Shown: positions 16,922-27,066 of the stretch, piece by piece
How positions within the stretch are numbered: the stretch's first letter is position 1
How the letters are laid out: every line of letters begins with the position of its first letter
Assembly (NCBI GenBank): GCA_022402565.1
Contig: JAKRSC010000011.1
Coordinates: 124,001-188,000, forward strand
Source: Hydrotalea sp.
Lineage (GTDB): Bacteria > Bacteroidota > Bacteroidia > Chitinophagales > Chitinophagaceae
DNA: 64,000 nt
Direction: 5' to 3'
Program-made: the position numbers and the translations under genes
Notes under the pieces: generated by a model
What the model was told of the DNA's origin: nothing
Seen by the model: only the letters and a program-made list of their open reading frames with translations
Database searches by the model: none

Positions 16922-19900
16922 TTATTTGATTTCTTGAAGGATTGTTTTGACAGCAGCTTCTAATTGCTGGTCTACTCCCTTCTTGACTTGTTCTGGACTA
17001 TTTAGTACTAACACATCAGGCTCAGTTTGCCAATTTTCTAAGTAGCGTCCATTATTTCCTTGTACTCCTACTGTTGGTGCACCCCAACGTATGCCGGTAT
17101 CCATTAAAGAAGCCCAGGCTGCAAACGTACAGGTTCCTGGAACTGGTGCCCCTACAAGTTTACCAATTTTTTGATCTTTAATCATGTAGGCATAACAGTG
17201 GCCATCGCTGTAGTTTCCTTCATTTGCAATTGAAACAACTGGTTTTGTCCATCGGAAGTTTGGCTCAAATCCATTACTTCTTATATCATTGGTATAATTC
17301 ATGAATTGTTTGCCACTTAAGAATGTTGCTAAGTCGGCAACTAAGTCACCACCACCATTATTACGGGTATCAACCACAATTCCTTTTTTATGGAAAAATT
17401 TACCCATTATTTCTTCGTAGGTTGTTCTAAACGCCCCATCATTCATACCTGGAATATGAACATAACCAAGTTGTCCATTACTGAGTTTGTCAACTTCATC
17501 AGCATTTCTTTTTACCCATCTTCTGTATAACAACCCATTCTCTTCACCTTGCGAAACAGGCTTCACTGTTAGTTCTCTTTTTGTATTGCCTTCAACTAAA
17601 ACCAGTAAAACAGGTTTGCCAGCTTTGCGATTTAGATAGTGAGCAAGGTCTCTGTTAGGAAGAATGGTTTCGCCATCAATACTTTCAATGATAGTGCCCT
17701 TCTTCACATTCATACCAGCTTTATCGAGTGGGCTACCAACAAGCACTTCCTCAATTTTTACTCCATTACCAGTGTGTGTAGGGTCAATAAAAATTCCTAG
17801 AGATGCTGTTGCGTCACCATTAGGATTAAAACTTGCATAGCTGCTTCCGCTATGACTTACATTTAATTCGCCTAATAATTCACTTAACATTTCACTGAAT
17901 TCGTAATTGTTTCCGATAGATGAAATGTATTTGTCATAATCTGGTTTATAGCTATCCCAATCAACTCCATGCATTGTTTTAGTATAGAAAGTTTTTTTAG
18001 TTCTTCTCCAAACATGGTCAAGCATCGCTTGCTTTTCAAGATCAGAATTAATCATCATTTCTCCATTAATTGAAACACGATCTTGCTTAGTAGAGGTAGG
18101 ATCAAGACGTGTAATTCCACCATCGCTGCTAATGAAAATATACTTCTGATCTTTATCCCATGACATGGAGGCAAAACCTGCATTCAAAGGCACCAGCATT
18201 TTGGTTTCTCTTGTTCTAAGGTTGGTTGTCCAAAGATTCATACCTCTTTCAAACCTTGCCAAATAGTACAAAGTTTCTCCGTCTTTACTCACTAATGCAT
18301 CTCCCATGCTAGAACTATGAATAGTAAGCTTTACTTTTCTTTGGGCTAAGCCATCCCAATCAAAAAATACACTGTCTTTTTTAACTTCTTTTTTCTTGCT
18401 TGTATCGGCTTTCGCTTTGTTTTCGTCCATTTCTTTCATAAGTGCATATTCTTCCTTACTCAACCTAAATTGATCAAATCCCTGCTGGGTAAAGAACATA
18501 GCATAAGCATCTGACTGAGCACCACCACTCATGGCTGCAGCACGCAAGCCATCGCGGTTACTCATCCACAGCATAGCTTTACCTCCCATAATCCATTTAG
18601 GACGGGCATCATTGAAACCGCTCTCTGTAAGGTTTACAATGGTTTTTCCATCAGCACTTACTAAACCTACTTCGCCTACTGCGCTTCCAGGCAAAGCGTA
18701 ATCAAACAACAACCATTTTCCATCAGGACTCCAGGTGAAGTACTGATCATTTTCAGTCCATCCAAACAATTGATCTTTATTAAGAATTGTTCTAGATTGT
18801 TTAGTTGCAATATTGTAAATGCGAAGGTTATCTCTGTTCTCAATAAAAGCAATTTCTTTACCATCAGGAGAATAGTTCGGTTGCGTATTATCGTTGTTGT
18901 TATTAAGAACATCAGATTCTTTCAAGAGAGTAGATGCATAAAAATACATTTCATCGCTTCTTACCATTTTTGTTTCATGGATGCTCCATTTATTGTTTCT
19001 TTCAGCTGCATAAATCAATGATTTTCCATCTGGAGAAAACTGAACACCCACTTCTTGTGCAGGTGTATTGGTAATACGCTTAGTAATGCCTCCCTCTACA
19101 CTTGTTACAAAAACTTCACCACGGAAGATAAACGCTACTTCTTTACCGTTAGGTGAAACTGAGATTCCTCCTCCACTTGTAACGCGAATCAATCTTTCAC
19201 TATTGGTTCTAGCATCTGAAAGTATTTGAACACTCACTTTTTGTGGTTTGCCACCAGCAGTCATTGTATAAATTTCACCATCATATCCAAAGCAAAGTGT
19301 GCCGTCGTTAGAGCTACTCAAAAATCGAACGGGGTGTTTTTTAAATTGAGTTAGTTGCTCGCTTTTGCCACCGGCTAACTTCATTTTGTGAACGTTGTAG
19401 CTACCGCTTTCTTCACTTAAATAGAAAAAAGCTTGGTCATTATCGGTAAATATGGGGTTGCGATCTTCTCCTGCAAAGGAAGTAATTTTAGTATGCTGAT
19501 CAGCTTTAGTATCGTACATCCATATATCACGCGTGATAGCAGAGGTGTGGTGCTTTCTCCAAACATTTTCACCACCTTTTTTGTCGTGGTACAGCATTTT
19601 AGATCCGTCCTTATTCAGCTTAATATCTTCAGCAGGAGTTGTTAGTAATTGAACAGGTCTTCCACCGCCAACGGGTACGCTATAGAGCTCTGGCATGCTT
19701 CCAGTTGGATATTGTCTGTTCGATGCCATATCCATTCTGGCAGAGCCAAAAATAATATTCTTACCATCGGTGCTAAATTCATACGGATATTCATTTGCGG
19801 AATGATAGGTTACTCGCTTTGCTTCACCGCCTTGAATACCTATGGTGAAAATATCGAAGTTGCCATAACGATCGCTGGCAAATGCAATGCTTTTTCCATC

Positions 19901-20128
19901 CTTACTCCAAACTGGCATAAAGTCGTGTGCTTCATGCATGGTTATTGGGGTAGCGGTTCCACCAGAACTAGCTACTTTGTAAATGTCACCTTTGTAGGTA
20001 AATACAATTGTTTTTCCATCGGGGGAAATGGCGCTGTAGCGCATCCATTTTGGGTTCTCTTGTGCTTGGATAGATCCTGCCATTAATAGACCAGTCATCC
20101 AAATAGAGAGTTGGCGAAACTTTTTCAT
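16922..20128 (-). CDS. Tricorn-like S41 protease, exported
   Basis: A 1068-residue protein with a signal peptide ending IQAQ. The order is that of tricorn protease: a WD40/PD40 beta-propeller (SPDGKTIVFTYKGDIY, MPVWSKDGKSIAFASDRYGNFDIF), a second propeller up to about 690, a C1 helical domain with the catalytic His759 (LNVSHSG), a PDZ domain (about 790-860) and the S41 core with GKLGYVH-like and NNGGGD motifs, Ser974 in NYSDG, and a late ENWQTEPD. It should degrade peptides in the periplasm. A close relative lies at 42892-46107. The gene stands alone with its own terminator. Confidence 0.92.
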   Translation of the reverse strand: MKKFRQLSIWMTGLLMAGSIQAQENPKWMRYSAISPDGKTIVFTYKGDIYKVASSGGTATPITMHEAHDFMPVWSKDGKSIAFASDRYGNFDIFTIGIQGGEAKRVTYHSANEYPYEFSTDGKNIIFGSARMDMASNRQYPTGSMPELYSVPVGGGRPVQLLTTPAEDIKLNKDGSKMLYHDKKGGENVWRKHHTSAITRDIWMYDTKADQHTKITSFAGEDRNPIFTDNDQAFFYLSEESGSYNVHKMKLAGGKSEQLTQFKKHPVRFLSSSNDGTLCFGYDGEIYTMTAGGKPQKVSVQILSDARTNSERLIRVTSGGGISVSPNGKEVAFIFRGEVFVTSVEGGITKRITNTPAQEVGVQFSPDGKSLIYAAERNNKWSIHETKMVRSDEMYFYASTLLKESDVLNNNNDNTQPNYSPDGKEIAFIENRDNLRIYNIATKQSRTILNKDQLFGWTENDQYFTWSPDGKWLLFDYALPGSAVGEVGLVSADGKTIVNLTESGFNDARPKWIMGGKAMLWMSNRDGLRAAAMSGGAQSDAYAMFFTQQGFDQFRLSKEEYALMKEMDENKAKADTSKKKEVKKDSVFFDWDGLAQRKVKLTIHSSSMGDALVSKDGETLYYLARFERGMNLWTTNLRTRETKMLVPLNAGFASMSWDKDQKYIFISSDGGITRLDPTSTKQDRVSINGEMMINSDLEKQAMLDHVWRRTKKTFYTKTMHGVDWDSYKPDYDKYISSIGNNYEFSEMLSELLGELNVSHSGSSYASFNPNGDATASLGIFIDPTHTGNGVKIEEVLVGSPLDKAGMNVKKGTIIESIDGETILPNRDLAHYLNRKAGKPVLLVLVEGNTKRELTVKPVSQGEENGLLYRRWVKRNADEVDKLSNGQLGYVHIPGMNDGAFRTTYEEIMGKFFHKKGIVVDTRNNGGGDLVADLATFLSGKQFMNYTNDIRSNGFEPNFRWTKPVVSIANEGNYSDGHCYAYMIKDQKIGKLVGAPVPGTCTFAAWASLMDTGIRWGAPTVGVQGNNGRYLENWQTEPDVLVLNSPEQVKKGVDQQLEAAVKTILQEIK

Positions 20129-20225
20129 GACTTACTTTAATAAACTACCAAGATAACAACTTCTATAATAGACGAGTTCTTAAATTGATAAGCGGATACA
20201 TAAATATGTGGTTTTTGGGGATTCT

Positions 20226-20233
20226 TAAATTTG
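20226..20233 (+). promoter_or_regulatory. Possible -7 element of the CsgG-like lipoprotein gene
   Basis: TAAATTTG matches TAnnTTTG 45 bases before the ATG at 20279. No clear -33 element. Confidence 0.3.
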
Positions 20234-20278
20234 TGGCACGATTTCTGAAAATTTGTAGTAAAAAAAGATTAAATCAAG

Positions 20279-20935
20279 ATGAAGAGAATTTTACTGATTA
20301 CTTTAACGGGCCTGATCTTGGCAGGCTGCGGATCAAGAACTTACCAAACTAATAATTTTGATCGTCAGGCTATTACGCATCAGCAAATAGCAGTATTACC
20401 TTTTGAGGTTGATTTAGAACTTAGGCCTCGTGTGATGCAACAACTCGGACGTGAAAAGGTGAAGGAAATGGAATTGCAAACAGGCCGACAAATTCAGTCA
20501 AGTTTTTATAATTGGGTTTTAAGAAGAGGCGGGAAAAAAAGTCATATAAAAACCCAGTTTCAAGACGTTGATGAAACGAATAGAATTTTAAGAGAGCTTA
20601 CAAGTCAAGGAAAGTCGCCAGAACTCATGTCGGCGCGTGATTTATCTACAGCCTTAGGTGTGGATGCTTTAGTGCGCGGCAGGGCAAATTTAGATCAGCC
20701 AATAAGCAGGGAGTTTGCTGCAGTAATTGATGTGGTAAACATCAATACAGGTTTGTTTTTGCCGCGTCCGCCAGCCCAAACAAAATCGGCTGAAATTGGT
20801 GTTATTGATGGTAGGTCTGGTACAAGAATTTGGGGATATACTCATACATTATCGGGCGGTATTTTTACTTCAGCCGATGACCTAATTAGACAAATGATGC
20901 GCAACGCCAGCAGAAAATTTCCTTATAGAGCATAA
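20279..20935 (+). CDS. Lipoprotein, CsgG/LpoB-like fold suspected
   Basis: A 218-residue lipoprotein (signal ending LILAGC, Cys17). IAVLPFEVDLEL at residues about 38-50 followed by a long helix and ALGVDALVRGRANL recalls the CsgG/TolB-N/LpoB-type fold, in which a lipoprotein sits at the outer membrane; this is fold-level similarity only. The end contains a GVIDGRSGTRIWGYTHTLSGG strand pair typical of that group. ATG at 20279. It lies 69 bases upstream of the CHAT gene on the same strand and may be cotranscribed with it. Confidence 0.65.
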   Translation: MKRILLITLTGLILAGCGSRTYQTNNFDRQAITHQQIAVLPFEVDLELRPRVMQQLGREKVKEMELQTGRQIQSSFYNWVLRRGGKKSHIKTQFQDVDETNRILRELTSQGKSPELMSARDLSTALGVDALVRGRANLDQPISREFAAVIDVVNINTGLFLPRPPAQTKSAEIGVIDGRSGTRIWGYTHTLSGGIFTSADDLIRQMMRNASRKFPYRA

Positions 20936-21004
20936 TAGCTTCCTGATCTGTCCTCAACCTTTTTCATACATCTGTTGTACATTTAATAATCTTAAAACAG
21001 CCGT

Positions 21005-24000
21005 ATGAAAAGGGTTTTTCTTTTTCTCTCATGTAGCTTGTTATTTCTATATGTGCAAGCACAAGATTTTGCTACTTTAAATCAGCGTTTTTTTGATTTA
21101 TTCCAAGCAGGTAAACTTAGAGAAGCTTTGCCAGTTGCACTTCAAGCATTACAAGCGGCGAAGAAAGAGCGTGGAGAGCAACATATTGATTTAGCAATTT
21201 CTTTTGATAATGTTGGAGAAACGTATTTCCAGTTACAATCTTTTGATTCGTGTAAGCCTTTTTTTAGAGAAGCTGAACGTGTCTATAAAAAGGTTTTAGG
21301 CAGTCAACCCTCCATTGAAGTTGCTTTTATTCATTTTAAATTTGCTTTGATACATGATCAGCGTGAGCAGATTGATAGTGCGAATATATTTTATGATTTG
21401 GCTTGGAAATGGTATCTAAATAATGCTGATCAAGGTTATGATGATTTCATAGGTGTGTTAGATTCTTATGCGAATTTTTTAGACGTCACTCAACAGTTAC
21501 CTTCTTTAATTAAAGTGTTAGAGGCTGCTCTTCCTCAGATTGAAAAAAAACAGACCAAGCAATCTGAAACTTATTATAGGTATTCGAATTTATATGCTGA
21601 AAGCTTATACCTGCAACTTCAAATTCAGCAAGCTTTGCAACAAATGCAAATGAATATAGGTTTAGCAAAACAGTTGTTTGGACAAAACTCTCTGCAATAT
21701 GCTAAGTCAATGGAAGTTTATGGAAATGGGTTACGAGAATCGGGACAGTTACAAGAAGCAACAACCTGGTTAGAGCAGGCTGTTCAAATCAAAAAACAAA
21801 TTAAAGATTTGGATGAGACTGAATGGATTCAAACTTATTTGATTTTAGGAAACTTGTATGCTGATAAAGCAAATTTTCAATTAGCAGATAAATATTACAA
21901 TCAGTCTTATGTACTTGCTAAACGATTAGCCCCTGATAACCAAAATTTGCTGGTGAGCATTTTAAAGTCTATGGGTTATACGCATATTGATGCAGGTAGA
22001 ATGGGAGAAGCTAAATTAGAGATTCAGCAAGCGTTTCAAATTGCTCGTAAAGCGAATTTGATGGACCAAGGTGAATTATTACTTTCTTTAGCAAATATTG
22101 ATTTACAAATGCAACAGTACGCCTCTTGTACAAATCATGTAGAGGCTTGTAGTAAATTTTTAATAAGTACAAATAAAAGTACAGGCTTTTATGCAGCAAA
22201 ACTGAAAGAGGTTGAGGGATTATTAGAGCATAAAAAAGGGTTTTCAAAAGTTGGCTTACAGCATTTACAAGAATCGCTTAAGTTAATGAATCAATTGTTT
22301 GGTAAAGCAAGTCAACATCAGGCCAGTGTATTAAGCAATATTGGTATTGTGTTGCAAGAAACTGCTGATTATGCAGGGGCTGAGAAAGTCTTGCGTGAAT
22401 CTTTAGAAATCAGAACGACTGTTTTTGGAAAACAACATCCACAAGTTGCTATTTCATTGCTGAATTTGGGAGGAATTTACCTACAGCAGGCAAGGTATAA
22501 AGAGGCCGATGATGTTTATTTGAAAGCGTTACGCATGTATCAAGATTTTCAAATGGTGCAGCATCCGAACTATATTCTATTGTTAAACAATATTGGATTG
22601 CTTGGAGTGAAAATGGATGATTACGCAAGTGCCCTGCAAATTTTTTCTACTTTGTTAGGATCTCTTGAAAAAGATCCACTTGTCAGTCCACAAGTTAAAG
22701 CTACTTTTTATAATAATCTTAGCACGCTTTACATGGCTTTGTTTAAAAATGATAGTGCAGCCTATTTTGCAAAAAAGGCTATGATAGTTATTGGTCAAGG
22801 TTTAGGCAAGGAGAATATATTATACATTAAATCGGCATCCAATTACATTCAGGCTATTCAGCAAAAGCAACCTGTTTTAGCAGAGAATGAATTTGCACAA
22901 CTAGAAGTTGTTATAAATAAAAGTTTAGATCCTTACCATGAAATGCGGTCTGTTTTTTATGGTAATATGGCTTTCTTTTACATAGAGCAAAATAATTGGT
23001 CAAAAGCTAGTAAAGCAGCAATTATTGCAAATGATATTAATCTGCAATTCTTCAAGAAAAACTTTTATGTATTAACCGAGCAGGAAAAGCTTTCGTGGTG
23101 GAAAAACGCACAATTTCAGTTTAATATTCTACCAAGTATTTATTTGGAAGTTGCGGGAACTAAGTTGGCCGATACCCTTGCATCATTCATGCTAAAAGAA
23201 CAGTTACAAATTAAGGGATTTATTTTGCAAGATGGCATTCAATCTGTTCAGCGCATAAGAAAAAATGCAAATGCAAAAATGCAATCTCAGCTCGATGAAT
23301 GGCAATATAGTCAGCAAGTTCTAGCAAAGCAACGATTATTGCCTATCTCTGATAGAACCCTTTCAGTTGATAGTTTAGAATTAATTGTTAGTCAACTAGA
23401 GAGAAATTTGAAGTTATCCGAATTAGTGGGTATTTCTACAACAAATGAAATTGACTGGTTAAAGGATGTACAAGCGAAATTACAACCTGGTGAGGCAGCC
23501 ATTGAATATATAAAATTTAGTGATGTAACAAGAAGTGATTATCCAACTAAGTATGGAGCATTAATTGTAGTTGGAGGAAAGGATGCGATACAATTTGTTT
23601 ATTTGGGTATTGAGAAAAAATTACAACAATGGTTGCAACAAAAGTCGGGAGCAACAAAAGAATCTTCTGTATCTAGGTTGTATAGGAGCTCAATAACAAA
23701 AAAGTCTCCAGATGTTTTTTTGGGCGATAGTTTGTATGCGTTTATTTGGAAGCCATTACAGCCTTTTCTTCAAAATATTCAAAAAGTTCATTATGCACCC
23801 GATGGATTACTGCATCAGGTTGCATTTCAAGCCTTACCTGTAGCAAAGGATCAATTGCTGATAGATTCATACCAACTTTTTTCTTACACCAGTACTAGGC
23901 AGTTGGTTCAGTCAGCAACATCACCGCCTATATGGAAGTCGGCTGTATTGTTAGGTAATCCAGATTTTGGACCTATTCCTAAAAATGCCAAAGACGGTTG

Positions 24001-24643
24001 GTCGCCTTTGCCAGGAACAGCATTAGAAATTAATCAACTTAAGCCCGTATTAGAAGGACAAAAAATTCAAGTTAAAACTTATTTAGATCGCGCGGCCACG
24101 GAACTAGCTTTTCAGCAATTAGATGGGAAGTCGCCCGATATCATTCATGTGGCAACACATGGTTTTTTTCTTCCTGACCCATCTACGCAGAAAAAGAACC
24201 TCATGTTAAGTAGTTCACAATTTTCCTTTGCTTCTGATCCATTACTAAGAAGTGGTCTAGTGTTTTCTGATGGTAATACAACATGGACGGGAAAGCAACC
24301 TGCTGGCGGAAACGATGGTATTTTAACCGCGTATGAGTTGTCGCATTTAAATTTGTCAAGTACGCGCATGATGGTTATGAGTGCTTGTGAAACAGCATTA
24401 GGTGATGTGTTGGATAGTGAAGGAGTTTTTGGTTTACAACGAGCTTGTAAACTTGCAGGAGTACAATATTTATTACTAAGTTTATGGCAAGTACCTGACC
24501 AAGAAACTGCACTGCTTATGCAAACATTTTATACTAATTTATTAAAAGGACTATCTCCTCGGGAAGCTTTGTATCAAGCACAAAAGAAATGGAGAAATGA
24601 GTGGCCACCATATGCTTGGGCAGCTTTTATAATTATAGAATAA
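21005..24643 (+). CDS. Exported TPR-CHAT protein (caspase-like protease domain)
   Basis: A 1212-residue protein with a signal peptide ending VQAQ. Residues about 25-640 are tetratricopeptide repeats (SFDNVGETYFQLQSF, VAISLLNLGGIYLQQARYKEAD and others). The C-terminal third is a CHAT domain with the caspase-type pair His1052 (HVATHGF) and Cys1128 (MSACETALGD). CHAT proteases cut protein targets when their partner domain is triggered; here the TPRs would be the sensor or binding part. The signal peptide places it outside the cytoplasm, unlike CRISPR-linked TPR-CHAT. A second such gene is at 33740-38527. Only 5 bases separate it from pxpB. Confidence 0.9.
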   Translation: MKRVFLFLSCSLLFLYVQAQDFATLNQRFFDLFQAGKLREALPVALQALQAAKKERGEQHIDLAISFDNVGETYFQLQSFDSCKPFFREAERVYKKVLGSQPSIEVAFIHFKFALIHDQREQIDSANIFYDLAWKWYLNNADQGYDDFIGVLDSYANFLDVTQQLPSLIKVLEAALPQIEKKQTKQSETYYRYSNLYAESLYLQLQIQQALQQMQMNIGLAKQLFGQNSLQYAKSMEVYGNGLRESGQLQEATTWLEQAVQIKKQIKDLDETEWIQTYLILGNLYADKANFQLADKYYNQSYVLAKRLAPDNQNLLVSILKSMGYTHIDAGRMGEAKLEIQQAFQIARKANLMDQGELLLSLANIDLQMQQYASCTNHVEACSKFLISTNKSTGFYAAKLKEVEGLLEHKKGFSKVGLQHLQESLKLMNQLFGKASQHQASVLSNIGIVLQETADYAGAEKVLRESLEIRTTVFGKQHPQVAISLLNLGGIYLQQARYKEADDVYLKALRMYQDFQMVQHPNYILLLNNIGLLGVKMDDYASALQIFSTLLGSLEKDPLVSPQVKATFYNNLSTLYMALFKNDSAAYFAKKAMIVIGQGLGKENILYIKSASNYIQAIQQKQPVLAENEFAQLEVVINKSLDPYHEMRSVFYGNMAFFYIEQNNWSKASKAAIIANDINLQFFKKNFYVLTEQEKLSWWKNAQFQFNILPSIYLEVAGTKLADTLASFMLKEQLQIKGFILQDGIQSVQRIRKNANAKMQSQLDEWQYSQQVLAKQRLLPISDRTLSVDSLELIVSQLERNLKLSELVGISTTNEIDWLKDVQAKLQPGEAAIEYIKFSDVTRSDYPTKYGALIVVGGKDAIQFVYLGIEKKLQQWLQQKSGATKESSVSRLYRSSITKKSPDVFLGDSLYAFIWKPLQPFLQNIQKVHYAPDGLLHQVAFQALPVAKDQLLIDSYQLFSYTSTRQLVQSATSPPIWKSAVLLGNPDFGPIPKNAKDGWSPLPGTALEINQLKPVLEGQKIQVKTYLDRAATELAFQQLDGKSPDIIHVATHGFFLPDPSTQKKNLMLSSSQFSFASDPLLRSGLVFSDGNTTWTGKQPAGGNDGILTAYELSHLNLSSTRMMVMSACETALGDVLDSEGVFGLQRACKLAGVQYLLLSLWQVPDQETALLMQTFYTNLLKGLSPREALYQAQKKWRNEWPPYAWAAFIIIE

Positions 24644-24648
24644 AGTAA

Positions 24649-25359
24649 ATGGTTCAAATTGTTCCACCCGATACCTTTTCATTTGCAGCAGAAGAATTTC
24701 TGTTAATGGAATGGCGTTCTACAAATGATGAACTTGTAAAGAGATCTATACAGTCTCACTTTCATTGGATTCAAGAACAATCTTTTCCTTGGGTAAGAGA
24801 TTGTATTCCTTCACGACACCGATTGGGAATACAGATGAATCTTTTAGTATTTCAGTCTTTATGCAAGCATACAAATATTGCACAATATTGGGAGGACCTA
24901 TTTCAAGATGCAGATATTGTTTATAAGCATCAAGTTTCGAAGACACATATTATTCCTGTTTGCTATGATGTTTCTTTAGCTCCAGATATTGAAGAGGTTG
25001 CTCGTATTAGCGGCGTAGAGTTAGATTATATTATTCAATTGCATACTTCTGTTGAATATGAGGTTAGTATGATGGGATTTTTACCAGGCTTTGCATACAT
25101 GGATGGCTTGCCCGCACCAATACATGTACCACGATTATCAAAGCCACGTACAGAAGTACCAGCCGGTAGTGTAGCTATAGCTGGAACATCAACAGCTATT
25201 TATCCAGTTGCTAGTCCAGGTGGCTGGCGAATTATTGGAAGAACACCACTATCTATGTTATCAGACGATATTGAATCACCAACAAGATTTAATGTTGGCG
25301 ATCGTGTTAGGTTTACTCCTATTGGTTTACGAGAGTGGAACAATCTCATGCATGAATGA
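24649..25359 (+). CDS. pxpB: 5-oxoprolinase subunit B
   Basis: PxpB (KipI family) forms with PxpC an ATP-dependent enzyme that, with PxpA, opens 5-oxoproline to glutamate. Family motifs are clear: HIIPVCYDVSLAPDIEEVA, MGFLPGFAYMDGLP, EVPAGSVAIAG and SPGGWRIIGRTP. 236 residues, normal length. Earlier annotation names for this family are allophanate hydrolase subunit 1 and KipI (kinase A inhibitor). ATG at 24649, 5 bases after the CHAT stop, so it may be transcribed from the upstream genes. Its stop overlaps the pxpC start (ATGA). Confidence 0.92.
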   Translation: MVQIVPPDTFSFAAEEFLLMEWRSTNDELVKRSIQSHFHWIQEQSFPWVRDCIPSRHRLGIQMNLLVFQSLCKHTNIAQYWEDLFQDADIVYKHQVSKTHIIPVCYDVSLAPDIEEVARISGVELDYIIQLHTSVEYEVSMMGFLPGFAYMDGLPAPIHVPRLSKPRTEVPAGSVAIAGTSTAIYPVASPGGWRIIGRTPLSMLSDDIESPTRFNVGDRVRFTPIGLREWNNLMHE

Positions 25360-26336
25360 GTTATGTTCCTACCATAGAAGTGATTAAAGCCGGTCCTGAC
25401 GATCGTATACAAGATATGGGCCGATTCGGCTATCAACATCTAGGTATTTCACCTAGTGGTGTTATGGATACCTATGCTGCATCTGTAGCAAATATTTTAC
25501 TCAACAATAAAGTGAATTCATCTATTATAGAATTGGTCTTATCTTTTGCAAAGTGGCGTATTTTGTGTCCCACTTATTTCTCAATAGCTGGAGCTGAAGT
25601 AGAGATAAAACTGAATGGAAAAATTCAGCAAGTAGGAAAAGTATTTGCAGTTGAAAAGGATGATGAACTACAATTCTCTTCTTCCTCTCGTGGAGCAAGA
25701 TTGTATGTAGCTGTGCAAGGTGGCTGGAGATCAGAGATTTGGTTGGGAAGTTCATCTACCGATATTTGGGTGAATAGGGGAGGCCATCAAGGAAGAAGAT
25801 TACAGTCTGGAGATCAAATAATGGCTCAAACTTCTTTTAAATTACCAGAGGGTTTCAACAGACAATTTTTTAGGTGCGATTATTTGCCCATAAATGGAGA
25901 AAGAGCAACTATCCGAATTATAAAAGGTCCAGATTATGAAATTTGGAATGGTCAAAATGAAAATACTCAAAAAACTATTCTAGGACAGATTTCAACACAA
26001 AGCAATCGTATGGGTTATCATACGGAATTACAGCATCCCTTTCCTCATCAATATAGTATGTTATCTAGCCCAATTACAAAAGGTGCTATTGAATGGTTGC
26101 CAAATGGAAATTGGATTGTATTAATGTCAGACCATCCAACAACGGGGGGTTACCCATGGATTGGAACTGTGATTGCTGCCGATCTTCCAAAGTTGGCACA
26201 AGTAATTCCTGGTTCTTCTGTAGAATGGATGTGGGTGGAGGCAGAGGAAGCAGTTCAATTATTCTTAGAACAACAACGTAATTTGCAAATACTTCAACAC
26301 GCAATTCATGAGTCTTTCAGAAAAAATACACATTGA
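25356..26336 (+). CDS. pxpC: 5-oxoprolinase subunit C
   Basis: A 326-residue PxpC/KipA protein (biotin-dependent carboxyltransferase-like fold). It has the N-terminal signature GPDDRIQDMGRFGYQHLGISPSGVMD (written here only as landmarks) and later SNRMGYHTEL and MSDHPTTGGYPWIGTV. It pairs with PxpB to phosphorylate 5-oxoproline before ring opening. Start by ATGA overlap with pxpB; the end overlaps pxpA by 29 bases, so the three subunits are translationally coupled. Confidence 0.92.
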   Translation: MSYVPTIEVIKAGPDDRIQDMGRFGYQHLGISPSGVMDTYAASVANILLNNKVNSSIIELVLSFAKWRILCPTYFSIAGAEVEIKLNGKIQQVGKVFAVEKDDELQFSSSSRGARLYVAVQGGWRSEIWLGSSSTDIWVNRGGHQGRRLQSGDQIMAQTSFKLPEGFNRQFFRCDYLPINGERATIRIIKGPDYEIWNGQNENTQKTILGQISTQSNRMGYHTELQHPFPHQYSMLSSPITKGAIEWLPNGNWIVLMSDHPTTGGYPWIGTVIAADLPKLAQVIPGSSVEWMWVEAEEAVQLFLEQQRNLQILQHAIHESFRKNTH

Positions 26337-27066
26337 TTTAAATGCAGATGTAGGGGAGGGTGTGGTAACGGATGTAGCACTCATTCCTTTGGTCAGTAGT
26401 GCAAATATTGCATGTGGTTACCATGCGGGTGATGAGGCTACCATGCAAAAGACTATTGAACTCTGTTTGCACCATAGAGTTGCTATTGGTGCACATCCTG
26501 GATTTCAGGATAAGAGGAATATGGGCAGAAAAAATATTCAACTAAATGCAAACGAATTGTATGACTGCATTTCGAAACAGTTAGAGTTGATGCTGCATTT
26601 GGTGGAAAAGAATGGCACTGCTTTGCATCATCTAAAATTGCATGGTGCACTCTACAATATGTCAGCTCAAAATATTGAGATGGCTTCAGTCATAGGAAAA
26701 GCTATTCAGTCATTGTCGCCTGGATTGAAAGTATATGGATTAGCTGGAAGTAAGTTTCTTGATATCATTAGCACTTTGGGATTACAATCTGTTCATGAAG
26801 GATTTGTGGATAGAACTTATTTGTCAGATGGCCAATTAGTACCACGTTCGCAAGATGGCGCATGTATACACTCATTAGCAATGTCTGCTGCTCAAAGTCG
26901 TAAAATGATAGTATGTCAAGAGATTGAAACTTTTGAGGGAGTTACCATTAAGACTTTTGTGCAAACTTTATGTATGCATGGAGATCAGCCTAGAGCAGTT
27001 GAGCGAGCCACTTATATTCGAAATGTCTTAGAAAATTTAGAAGTTGAAATTAAAAGACCCAATTAA
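26308..27066 (+). CDS. pxpA: 5-oxoprolinase subunit A
   Basis: A 252-residue LamB/YcsF-family protein. The signature IDLNADVGEG opens the protein, followed by SANIACGYHAGDEATM and IGAHPGFQD, which carry the active-site acidic and histidine residues, and LKLHGALYN. PxpA catalyses the ring-opening hydrolysis with PxpBC. ATG at 26308, inside the end of pxpC. The NRAMP-like gene starts 23 bases before its stop, an unusually deep coupling. Confidence 0.93.
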   Translation: MSLSEKIHIDLNADVGEGVVTDVALIPLVSSANIACGYHAGDEATMQKTIELCLHHRVAIGAHPGFQDKRNMGRKNIQLNANELYDCISKQLELMLHLVEKNGTALHHLKLHGALYNMSAQNIEMASVIGKAIQSLSPGLKVYGLAGSKFLDIISTLGLQSVHEGFVDRTYLSDGQLVPRSQDGACIHSLAMSAAQSRKMIVCQEIETFEGVTIKTFVQTLCMHGDQPRAVERATYIRNVLENLEVEIKRPN

